The translations under genes and the position numbers were made by a program. A stretch of 11,811 bases of DNA from Acidimicrobiales bacterium (GTDB taxonomy: Bacteria > Actinomycetota > Acidimicrobiia > Acidimicrobiales > Aldehydirespiratoraceae): positions 1-11,811 of the forward strand of contig BQJV01000052.1 in the NCBI GenBank assembly GCA_021604885.1, read 5' to 3'. Below the pieces are notes generated by a model, which saw nothing but the letters and a program-made list of their open reading frames with translations, had not been told where the DNA came from and did not search any database. This document shows positions 1 through 6,889 of the stretch, piece by piece; positions within the stretch are counted from its first letter, which is position 1, and every line of letters starts with the position of its first letter.

Positions 1-1658
1 GCGTAGGCCTGATAGCGGAGCTTGCACTCGCCGACGCGATCGTTCGCGTCGCCGTCGTCGCGGAACTGGGCGCGGTAGTCGCCGGCGAGCTTGAAGTGCA
101 GCAACGCGACCTCGACATCGGACACCACGCCGGGCGTCACGATGTGGCTGCTCGACAGGAACTGGATGTTGCGACCGCCACGGATGAGGGGCGTCTTGGT
201 CTGGTTCTCGCCGGTGCGGACCAGCCGACGGATGCCACCGGACGTGAAGAAGTACGGACACTGCACCGTCGGGGTTCGTTCGTAGGAGCAGTCGAAGTAG
301 GGGTAGCGGGCGATGAAGTCGTGCTCGAAGCCGCCGGGCGGCACGCCGCTGTCCTCTACCGAGAACATGTCGATCATCTGACCGGTCGCCATGTCGTGAC
401 CCTCACGCTCCATGTACGCGGTGAGGGCGCGCAGGCCCCGCGTCTCCACGCCGTCGAACACGAGCGCCTCGTCGACATCGACGTACATGAACCATCCGTC
501 GGTCGCGTACGTGGCGACCAGATCGTTGACCCAGACCATGCCCGATCGGCCGCGGGCATACGGCGTCGTCGTGTGGAAGACGTGGACGTCCGGCTGAGTC
601 AACAGCCACGCCCGCGAGCCATCGGTCGAGTCGTTGTCCACGAAGAAGAAGCGGTCGACGCCGAGCGCGCGGTAGTGGTCGAGGAACCACGGGAGCCGCC
701 AGAGCTCGTTGCGGATCACGGTGAAGACCCGGATCTCGTCCGCGGATCCAGGGATGGGGTGCGTGTCGAGTCGATCGAGCTCGTCCGGTCGACAGGGACG
801 GATCGTCGGCACCGATTCCGCCGCTCGGATCTCGTCCCAGATCCGGCGGGCTTCATCGACCTGCCCGGCTTCGGCCGCCACCCACGCCCGTTCGCGCCGG
901 AAGTACGCCGGATTCGCGCGGCCAGTGTCCGACGCGAGCAATCGCGTCGCCTGCTCGACCCGACCGAGGGCGACGGCAAGTCGGATGTACAGCCGCAACG
1001 CGTTGGCATCCGCCACCGACTCGGAGGTGAGCCCGTCGAGGAGCTCCTCGGCGCGGCGCCGAGCGGCCGGACTGCGGTCCTTCTGGATGCACTTGTGGAG
1101 TTGGCGGAGCACGGTACGCAGGCAGTCGATCTTCTCCGGTCGACCCGCCCAGATCTCCTCGGCCACCTCGAGTGCCTCGACCCGGCGCTGCTGGGCGTTC
1201 AGGCAGTGGATGTGGAGCTTCCAGTGGTTGCCACGGGGGTTCGCTTCCGCGAACTCGGCGATCTCCCGGTCGGCCTGCTCGAACGCGCCCGTGCGGATGA
1301 GCATCCGGATGTAGTCGAAGCGACCGCGGCGATCCGTCGGGGCAGCCCGATGGACCTCGCGATGCAGGGCGAGCGCCTCGTCGAGGCTGTTCATCGCCCC
1401 GTGGGTCGCGGCGCGAAGCGTGGTCGCCTGCAACGGGTCGAGATCGGTCGCCCGCTCGATGATGGCGAGCGACTCGTCGAATCGCTCCCAGGTGTCCAGC
1501 AGCCCACACGTGGTGGCGATGAGCGCCGGGTCCTGCGGCGATCGCTCGAGCGCCTGGAGGGCGCGATCGAGCGCGGCCGCGCTGTCCCCGTCCGCCTCCA
1601 ACGCCTTGATGCCGTCGATCACGACTCCGGTCTCCATTCCCGCCACCTCGTATGACAT
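1..1658 (-). CDS. TPR-containing family 2 glycosyltransferase (3' end cut by window edge)
   Basis: The frame is open from an ATG at 1658 to the left edge: 552 complete codons and no stop, so the C-terminus lies outside the window. Residues about 20-300 are degenerate TPR-like helical repeats (for example ALDRALQALERSPQDPAL). The catalytic part begins near residue 308 with EIRVFTVIRNELWRLPWFL, followed by FFFVDNDSTDGS. A DxD-type metal and nucleotide-sugar site lies in YVDVDEALVFDG (D394, D396). This pattern fits the Glyco_tranf_2_4 / GT92-like group, cytoplasmic enzymes that transfer a sugar to a glycan or lipid-linked acceptor; donor and acceptor are unknown. The start shares one base with the upstream stop (TGATG), indicating translational coupling to the sulfotransferase gene before it. 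An internal ATG at codon 8 is an alternative start. The family call is confident, the substrate is not. Confidence 0.85.
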   Translation of the reverse strand, partial: MSYEVAGMETGVVIDGIKALEADGDSAAALDRALQALERSPQDPALIATTCGLLDTWERFDESLAIIERATDLDPLQATTLRAATHGAMNSLDEALALHREVHRAAPTDRRGRFDYIRMLIRTGAFEQADREIAEFAEANPRGNHWKLHIHCLNAQQRRVEALEVAEEIWAGRPEKIDCLRTVLRQLHKCIQKDRSPAARRRAEELLDGLTSESVADANALRLYIRLAVALGRVEQATRLLASDTGRANPAYFRRERAWVAAEAGQVDEARRIWDEIRAAESVPTIRPCRPDELDRLDTHPIPGSADEIRVFTVIRNELWRLPWFLDHYRALGVDRFFFVDNDSTDGSRAWLLTQPDVHVFHTTTPYARGRSGMVWVNDLVATYATDGWFMYVDVDEALVFDGVETRGLRALTAYMEREGHDMATGQMIDMFSVEDSGVPPGGFEHDFIARYPYFDCSYERTPTVQCPYFFTSGGIRRLVRTGENQTKTPLIRGGRNIQFLSSSHIVTPGVVSDVEVALLHFKLAGDYRAQFRDDGDANDRVGECKLRYQAY

Positions 1659-2401
1659 CAGCTGATCCAGTCGTCCACGTCGATGCCGGTCAGTCGGCCG
1701 AAGATGCGCATCTCGGCGCGATAGTGACGCCGCAGCCGATCGGCGACCGTGGGATCCACCGTCGACTCGTAGGCGAGCGCATAGCTGTAGCGCGGCGCGT
1801 AGTCGAAGGCCGCGAGGCCGAGGAAGCGCTCGACCTCGCCGACCTGGTGGTTGAGATCGTCCACCTTGACGAAGCAGCAGTTCTCGGGCGGAAACAACGA
1901 GAAGAGGTTGAACACGACGCGCCCGTAGCACCCGCGTTCGACGATGTCGGCCCACGGCGAACGCTCGGAGGACGCACCGAGCGCCGCGTCCACGACGTCC
2001 TCGAAGGGCGGCACCGGACGTCCCTGGTCCCGCAGCATGTTCCACTGCGAATACGCCCGCTCGACCGGATCACGGAACAGCACGACGAGCTTGATCGCGG
2101 GGTTATAGGCGTGGATCCTCGGGAGATACCGAGGCGCACCCGACGGCCGGAAGCGGACGTACTTCGGCGTCGACTCGCCGTACAGAAACCGGTCGTCGAG
2201 CCCCTCCGTACCGATGTCCCAACCCGCACGGTGGTAGTCGTCGTGCGCGTCATCGTCATCGGCGAACGACGTGCCGTCGAAGTAGTGCATCTCCTTGCGG
2301 GCGGACATGCGCACGGCCGGATGCTGTGACAGAAGATCGTGCAACGCGTTCGTCCCACACTTCTGGATCCCCGCGACGAGGAAGTCGATTCGGGTCTTCA
2401 T
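1658..2401 (-). CDS. Sulfotransferase, heparan-sulfate N/O-sulfotransferase-like
   Basis: This is a 247-residue protein. FLVAGIQKCGTNALHDLL (residues 7-24) is the 5'-phosphosulfate-binding loop; K14 sits where the catalytic lysine of NDST/3-OST type enzymes lies. LVVLFRDPVERAYSQWNML (residues 105-123) is the 3'-phosphate-binding strand, with R110 and S118. A GESTPKY segment (about 75-81) and the substrate-region motif KEMHYFD (36-42) are also typical of bacterial Sulfotransfer_1 proteins (PF00685). By family knowledge it moves a sulfuryl group from PAPS to a glycan hydroxyl or amine. The frame stays open upstream to 2653, but ATG 2401 is chosen because it gives a 4-base ATGA overlap with the preceding gene, and the extension is Arg-rich shadow sequence lying inside that gene. 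Acceptor unknown. Confidence 0.88.
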   Translation of the reverse strand: MKTRIDFLVAGIQKCGTNALHDLLSQHPAVRMSARKEMHYFDGTSFADDDDAHDDYHRAGWDIGTEGLDDRFLYGESTPKYVRFRPSGAPRYLPRIHAYNPAIKLVVLFRDPVERAYSQWNMLRDQGRPVPPFEDVVDAALGASSERSPWADIVERGCYGRVVFNLFSLFPPENCCFVKVDDLNHQVGEVERFLGLAAFDYAPRYSYALAYESTVDPTVADRLRRHYRAEMRIFGRLTGIDVDDWIS

Positions 2402-3495
2402 GGCGCCGGCTCGCGGCCGACCGATTCGTCCGGTCCGTAGCTGTGCGACACGGCGAGCACCGCGTCCGCGCGGTCCTGATCGAAGTCGGCACCGAGAAAG
2501 GCGAACAGGTCCTGAAGGCGTTGCGTGGTGCCCACGACGTCTCGATAGTCGATCGAGAAGCAGTTCGACCGGCCCTCGGCGAACGCGGTGAATCGGGAGT
2601 GCAGACGAAGGATCTCGTCGGTCACCACGGCAGGATCCTCGTCGACCCACCACCCGCTCGCCACCGTTTCACCCGGATCCCGGGTGTTGAAGACGAACGC
2701 CGTGTTCGGGAAGAGCTCCTCGAGAAAGCCGAGATAGTCGAGCAGGTCGTCCTGGACATCGAGGTAGCGGATCTCCTTGAACCCGATCGCGCCGACGGCC
2801 GGATCGTCCACGTCGTTGCCGAGGAGCATCCTCCGGGCGACGGGACGGAGTTCGTCGACCAGTCGGATCGCGCTCATCTCGGCCATCCCGAACCACGCCG
2901 AGTACGGCGCGAACGAGCTACCCGATCGATGACGATTCGACTCGACTTCTCGGGCCGCCTTGAAGAACTCGTGGAACGCATTGCCGTTCTCGCCCCGCAT
3001 CAACAGCCCGTTGATCGTGTTGAGCACACCCTGGAGCAGGGTCGACCCGCTCCGTCCGTAGGTGACGATCAACACATGGTCGAACCGCAGGCGCTCGTGC
3101 GTGCCGTCGGCGACGTTGCGGGTGGCGGCCCGATACGCCCGACGCTCGTCCGTCTGCTCCCAGAAGGCATCGATCTCGCGGCGGGCCTCGTCGGCTCGCC
3201 CGGCCAGCAACAGGGTGGTGATGTGACGGCGATGCCAGTTCGGTCGCGTGGCGTTCGGGGCGGCGGCTCGGGCGGCACCCCAGAGGTCGGCAGCCGCACC
3301 CCAATCCGAGTCACGTTGCGCGCAGCGGGCGAGCCCGGCGAGGCCGGCGGGGTGATCGGGCCGTGTCGCGAGGGCCGTCTCGAAGAGTGTCCGGGCTTTC
3401 GCCACGTCGCCGCGGCGCAACGCCTCCGAACCGGCCTCCCGCAGGCTCCGCACACGCGTCGCCGGGTCGTCGAGATCAGGGGTATCGCTAGGCAC
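2398..3495 (-). CDS. TPR-sulfotransferase
   Basis: This is a 365-residue protein from the GTG at 3495. Residues about 15-125 are TPR-like (EALRRGDVAKARTLFETAL, then a second and weaker third unit). The sulfotransferase domain starts with VLIVTYGRSGSTLLQGVLN (141-159), a 5'-PAPS loop of the GRSGST type. AFVFNTRDPGETVASGWW (266-283) supplies the 3'-phosphate site (R272, S280). The domain order resembles bacterial proteins annotated 'tetratricopeptide repeat-containing sulfotransferase'. The TPR part probably holds the acceptor or a partner protein. GTG 3495 is preferred because GGAG (3503-3506) lies 7 bases before it; an ATG at 3525 is in frame but has no visible ribosome site and would overlap the upstream gene by 38 bases. 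The 3' end overlaps the next gene as ATGA. Confidence 0.85.
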   Translation of the reverse strand: MPSDTPDLDDPATRVRSLREAGSEALRRGDVAKARTLFETALATRPDHPAGLAGLARCAQRDSDWGAAADLWGAARAAAPNATRPNWHRRHITTLLLAGRADEARREIDAFWEQTDERRAYRAATRNVADGTHERLRFDHVLIVTYGRSGSTLLQGVLNTINGLLMRGENGNAFHEFFKAAREVESNRHRSGSSFAPYSAWFGMAEMSAIRLVDELRPVARRMLLGNDVDDPAVGAIGFKEIRYLDVQDDLLDYLGFLEELFPNTAFVFNTRDPGETVASGWWVDEDPAVVTDEILRLHSRFTAFAEGRSNCFSIDYRDVVGTTQRLQDLFAFLGADFDQDRADAVLAVSHSYGPDESVGREPAP

Positions 3496-4615
3496 GAGCG
3501 GACTCCGGCTCGACCGGTAGCGCATTGGCGTGAGGGAACGGCAGATCCGGCGTCGCGACGTCGAGGAATCGGCCGAGGGGCTCCCACCCCTCGCCCTGGG
3601 TCACCGCGATGCGCAACAGCGATGCCGCCGGCTTGTCGGCGAAGAAGGTGTCGACCCGCTGGTGGAATGCGTCGTACGCCGCCTCCCACGTCGGATGGTT
3701 CGAGTACAGCGACCGGTGGATCTCGCCGTAGCGACCACCGAAGCGCTGCTCGTGGGCCGGTGCGAGCAGCTCCGCGGGTTCGGTGACGCCGGCGTAGTTC
3801 TCGTAGTGGGCGGCGATCGACCGCGTCCACGACTCCCGCGGACGTTGCGTCAGGATGAAGCAGGCGGACGGGAAGTCCGCGTACAGCGACTCGAAGCTCG
3901 CGCTCACGTTGATGTCGCTGAACGCGTCGTGCAGGTGGTAGTCGAACACGTCGGGCAGGGCGCCCGTCAGACGGTTGACCCAGTGCACACTCCGGAGGCC
4001 ACAGGCCTCCAGGGCCCGGTGCATCGAGGACGTGCCCGTGCGGCTGAGGCCGATGACGAACACCTTGCGGGCGTCGTGATCGGGATGGCCGGGATCGCTC
4101 CACCGTGTCGCCACGTCGGCGAGCTCGACCACCATGCGGTTGGCCGGTGCCAGCTCCCGGGCAACGGGGACGGCCGCGAGAAACGGTTCGCGATGGCGGA
4201 GCGCGAGAAGCACCCGGCATCGCGAGATCGCGAGGATTCTGGGGTTCTGGCCGGGCCGCTCGGCGACCCGATCCAGCACATCCGACAGTCGTTCCAGGCG
4301 GGCGACGGTGCCCTCCGGGTTCGCACCGAAGTGGGCGTTTCGGAGGAAGGCGCTCATCAGGGGCGCGTCGATCATCCCCTCGCGCCACAGCTCGTCGAGA
4401 CAGTCGTCGAACGCTCGGCCCGATTCGTCCGGCGTTCCACGCTGTTCGTCGTAGCGCGCCAGCACCAGGCGTTCGGTGAGCCGCTCCGGCGCGAGCGCCA
4501 CCACCTCTCGGAGGCTCTCGAGCACGGCCGGGCGTCGTCGGAGCGCCTTGCTCTCCTCGAGGATCTCGACCGCGCGAGCGAGATCGTCGCCCGCCGTGTC
4601 GCGACCGCTCGTCAT
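3488..4615 (-). CDS. Helical-repeat plus Sulfotransfer_4-like P-loop sulfotransferase
   Basis: This is a 375-residue protein. The N-terminal about 175 residues are alpha-helical and repeat-like without clean TPR consensus. The P-loop domain begins KVFVIGLSRTGTSSMHRALE (184-203), the characteristic G-L-x-R-T-G-T-S-S signature of Sulfotransfer_4 (PF17784). CFILTQRPRESWTRSI (252-267) gives the 3'-phosphate side. FSDINVSASFESLYADFP (232-249) fits the substrate segment of the same family. ATG 4615 is chosen because it forms an ATGA overlap with the preceding gene; an in-frame extension to 4792 is Arg/His-rich shadow of that gene. The stop (TAG) lies 8 bases inside the next gene's GTG start. Members of this family are often annotated only as sulfotransferases, and their substrates are largely unknown. 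Confidence 0.83.
   Translation of the reverse strand: MTSGRDTAGDDLARAVEILEESKALRRRPAVLESLREVVALAPERLTERLVLARYDEQRGTPDESGRAFDDCLDELWREGMIDAPLMSAFLRNAHFGANPEGTVARLERLSDVLDRVAERPGQNPRILAISRCRVLLALRHREPFLAAVPVARELAPANRMVVELADVATRWSDPGHPDHDARKVFVIGLSRTGTSSMHRALEACGLRSVHWVNRLTGALPDVFDYHLHDAFSDINVSASFESLYADFPSACFILTQRPRESWTRSIAAHYENYAGVTEPAELLAPAHEQRFGGRYGEIHRSLYSNHPTWEAAYDAFHQRVDTFFADKPAASLLRIAVTQGEGWEPLGRFLDVATPDLPFPHANALPVEPESARA
3503..3506 (-). promoter_or_regulatory. Ribosome binding site deciding the start of the TPR-sulfotransferase gene
   Basis: On the coding strand GGAG is followed by 7 bases and GTG at 3495. The longer in-frame alternative (ATG 3525) has no such site, so the shorter GTG-started product is preferred. 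Confidence 0.45.
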
Positions 4616-5625
4616 CCGCTGTGCGCGATCTCGGCGGCCATCTCCCGCGCCGCCAGATGATCGGGCATGGCGAGCAGCACGGCGTCGACCCTTCGTCGCG
4701 CGAGGTCGATGCGGCCGGCTCGGTGGGCGGTGCGCGCCGCGAGGACGTTGATGTAGGGGCGAACGTCCGAGATCGCCCCGATGCTCGCCCACTGCTCCAA
4801 TGCCTCATCGAGGCGGTCGTCACGATCGAGGCGCAACGCCCGCTCCACCACCGCGTTCGTCTCGTCCACGTCGGGGCGCGCGTCGGGGAAGTCGAAGGCG
4901 TCGTCGAGCGAGCGCAGCCACTCGTCCGACCAGCCGGCGTCCTCGACCGTCGCCGCGCTGATCTCGTCGAGACGGTCTCCGATCGCCGAAAGGAGATCGT
5001 CACCACCGCAAGGGCTCCGGGCCGCCGCCCACGCCGCGTCGATACTGCGCACCGTGACCGGTATCGACCGCAGGCCGAACGCACGGGCAATCGCGACCCG
5101 ATGGCGGCCATCGCCGCTCCAGTGCGGTCGGGCGTCGCCGTCGACCGACACCCTCGGGTTGTCTGCCTCGAGCTCCGGATGTCGACCGGGCGGCGCGTCG
5201 GCGAGCCGGACGTCGTCGCGGTCGAGGAACCCGACGGTTGCGATGCTCTGCGCGAGCCGATGACAGCAGCCGAAGTGCCAGCGCAGATCGGCCTCCGTGG
5301 CGATCGGAACGAACCCGACCCGCCCGAAGCCGCCGCGTCGGATCCGTACGAGCTGTTCGACGAAGGATCGGCTCCGCTCGGGATTGCCCCGGGCACCGAC
5401 GACGTCCGTCGTGAACCGCACCTCCCGATCGGTGTCGAACGGGACCACCCGCCACGGTTCGCACCAGAGGAACGGGGCGCGCTCCCGGCCGGCGGCCCGG
5501 GAGAGGCGATGCCTCGTGTCCACCGCCATCGGGTCGATGCGAAGATCGAGAACGGACCCGAGGGCGGTTCTCACCGCGTCGGCGGTGGCCGAGTCGAGAT
5601 CGGGGCCAAGCAGGCGCGTGGTCAC
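4612..5625 (-). CDS. Unrecognised protein with ParB-like GDGRHR motif and TPR-like tail
   Basis: This is a 337-residue protein I do not recognise as a named family. Residues 169-193 read WSGDGRHRVAIARAFG then LRSIPVTVR. This is the G-x-H-R-x-x-A-a-x-x-x-G-l-x-x-i-P-V pattern of ParB/sulfiredoxin-fold proteins, in which the motif binds nucleotide phosphate. Residues 100-135 (GRVGFVPIATEADLRWHFG and onward) look like an ordered segment before it. The tail after about residue 250 is TPR-like (DRDDRLDEALEQWASIG; HRAGRIDLARRRVDAVLLAMP), matching the repeats on neighbouring enzymes. The start is GTG 5625 with AGGTG about 8 bases upstream, 15 bases after the preceding stop. ParB-like 'HRxAxA' proteins occur in surface-glycan loci, so a nucleotide-using role in the same pathway is possible. 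This is inference only. Confidence 0.78.
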   Translation of the reverse strand: MTTRLLGPDLDSATADAVRTALGSVLDLRIDPMAVDTRHRLSRAAGRERAPFLWCEPWRVVPFDTDREVRFTTDVVGARGNPERSRSFVEQLVRIRRGGFGRVGFVPIATEADLRWHFGCCHRLAQSIATVGFLDRDDVRLADAPPGRHPELEADNPRVSVDGDARPHWSGDGRHRVAIARAFGLRSIPVTVRSIDAAWAAARSPCGGDDLLSAIGDRLDEISAATVEDAGWSDEWLRSLDDAFDFPDARPDVDETNAVVERALRLDRDDRLDEALEQWASIGAISDVRPYINVLAARTAHRAGRIDLARRRVDAVLLAMPDHLAAREMAAEIAHSG

Positions 5626-5640
5626 GAGGTGGACACCTGG

Positions 5641-6120
5641 TCAGCCCGAGCCGGCCGCGCGGTCCAGGCGCTCGACGGTCTCTCGGAGGTAGGTCATCTC
5701 GTGGCGCAGCGACGCATTGTCCGCCACTGACGGCTCGACCCGGCGGGCCAGTGACGCGAGCGTCTCGATCCGGGCTCGGAGCTCGGCGACCTCGGTCTGC
5801 GACGCGTAATGGTCGGCGAGCAGCGCGTCGTGCTCGGATCGAAGCGCGTCGTGGGCGGCCTGCAGCGAGCGAACCTCGACCGGCGAGGCCGCCGTCACCC
5901 GGTCCAGCCCGTGTCGGGACGTCGCGGCGGCCTGACCGGCCATCATCGTCGCCTTCAACACCACGAGGAGCACGCCACCGAGCAGCGCAACGGCTCCGGC
6001 GCGGGCGAGGTCGTCGTCCACGAACGCAAGCCCGACCGCCGCGACAACGGCAGTCGCCGCGCCGATTTGCAGGATGGCTCGAACCCGTCGGGTCCGCATT
6101 CGGTCGATGTGAGAAGTCAT
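5641..6120 (-). CDS. Small two-TM membrane protein with cytoplasmic-type coiled coil
   Basis: This is a 159-residue protein. A basic N-terminus (MRTRRVR, residues 8-14) precedes two hydrophobic segments at about 16-34 (ILQIGAATAVVAAVGLAFV) and 42-61 (GAVALLGGVLLVVLKATMM), joined by a short acidic turn DDDLAR. This predicts a hairpin with both ends in the cytoplasm. Residues about 85-153 are a heptad-rich coiled coil (LQAAHDALRSEHDALLADH; EVAELRARIETLASLARRV; LRHEMTYLRETVERLD). No enzyme motif is seen. It may be a scaffold or membrane anchor for the cytoplasmic sulfotransferases and glycosyltransferases around it, or a length or assembly regulator; neither is shown by sequence. ATG 6120 is used, with GGAGG 11 bases upstream (a long spacing). 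The 61-base gap before it is one of the largest in the operon. Confidence 0.78.
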   Translation of the reverse strand: MTSHIDRMRTRRVRAILQIGAATAVVAAVGLAFVDDDLARAGAVALLGGVLLVVLKATMMAGQAAATSRHGLDRVTAASPVEVRSLQAAHDALRSEHDALLADHYASQTEVAELRARIETLASLARRVEPSVADNASLRHEMTYLRETVERLDRAAGSG

Positions 6121-6181
6121 GGGATCTCGCGCCTCCGTACGATCGACCAAGCGGGCTCGGCGGGAATCTAGCGCAGCGCCG

Positions 6182-6889
6182 TCACGACCCGCCCTCCCGG
6201 AGTCTGGTGACACAGGCGCGTTCGAGTCGCTCCATCGCGGCGTAGAGCTTCACGTCGGTCGGGTTGCGGGCCTGGAGCTCGGCAGCCAGGTCCGGTGTGA
6301 GTTCGAGCCGCCGGTCGATGTGGACGCCCGTCACGTTGGACCGGCCAGTCGGCTTCGTGGCGACCCCCATCTCGGCGAACAACAGCGGCAGGAGCGCGTC
6401 GAGGTTCTCGGTCCGCCCGACGAACCAGAGCTTGCTCAGCTCGTAGAGGAGATCGTCGAGGCGGAAGCGAAGGCGTTCGAAACCGAAACACCCCGTGAGC
6501 TTCGCCGTCATCTGGTCCGTCGGGAGTCCGTCGAGAAACTCCTCGAACCCGATCACCGGCTCGCCCCGCCGCGCCCACATGGTCATGTTGAAGTTGTAGA
6601 GCGACACGAGCCGTGCGGCCGGCTCACGGAGGATCACGACCTCCCGCAACGCGCGACCGGGGAAGAACCGCGCCATCGGTCGGGTCACCGGGTGGCCGCT
6701 GATGGCGCGGAGCTTGGCCCGCTCGACTTCGGACAACGCGGCGACGTCGTCGATCGTCAGCGGCTTCTCCCGGTCCCACTTCCCGAGATGCAGATAGTCG
6801 GCCTCGTGTGTCAGCTGGGTCACGAGATGGTCGCGGATCGACTGCCCACCCGTCTTCGGCACGTGATACACGAACCAGATCGGCGTCAC
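6182..6889 (-). CDS. Sulfotransferase of the KTGG type (Sulfotransfer_2-like)
   Basis: This is a 235-residue protein. WFVYHVPKTGGQSIRDHL (5-22) holds the H-x-P-K-T-G-G-x-S loop that binds the 5'-phosphosulfate of PAPS in Golgi-type and bacterial Sulfotransfer_2 enzymes; K12 is the likely catalytic lysine. REVVILREPAARLVSLYNF (82-100) is the 3'-phosphate site, with R88 and S96. It is short for the family but carries both cofactor motifs, so it is likely functional. The start is GTG 6889, with a strong GGAGG (6897-6901) 7 bases upstream and a GTGA overlap with the preceding stop at 6886. The frame remains open to 7303, but that part is shadow of the upstream gene. A role as a carbohydrate O-sulfotransferase is family knowledge; the acceptor is unknown. 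Confidence 0.86.
   Translation of the reverse strand: MTPIWFVYHVPKTGGQSIRDHLVTQLTHEADYLHLGKWDREKPLTIDDVAALSEVERAKLRAISGHPVTRPMARFFPGRALREVVILREPAARLVSLYNFNMTMWARRGEPVIGFEEFLDGLPTDQMTAKLTGCFGFERLRFRLDDLLYELSKLWFVGRTENLDALLPLLFAEMGVATKPTGRSNVTGVHIDRRLELTPDLAAELQARNPTDVKLYAAMERLERACVTRLREGGS

Noticed and set aside
96..1655. 519-codon open frame on the plus strand opposite the glycosyltransferase
   Set aside because: Its product is rich in Arg, Val, Glu and His without any domain, the typical antisense shadow of a GC-rich gene. The minus-strand frame shows clear glycosyltransferase motifs.
2402..2653. N-terminal extension of the sulfotransferase gene ending at 1658
   Set aside because: The extra residues are Arg-rich and overlap the preceding gene; the P-loop starts only a few residues after ATG 2401, as in the family.
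2326..3786. 486-codon plus-strand open frame
   Set aside because: It lies antisense to three genes with sulfotransferase motifs, crosses their junctions, and has no recognisable domain.
3069..5396. 775-codon minus-strand open frame
   Set aside because: It is in a different frame across three genes with good motifs and coupled starts. Its product is Arg/Ser/Pro-rich low-complexity sequence, so it is an out-of-frame shadow despite its length.
6121..6181. Intrinsic terminator or internal promoter in the 61-base gap
   Set aside because: There is no hairpin followed by a T-run on the coding strand and no convincing -35/-10 pair; only a GGAGG for the downstream gene was found.
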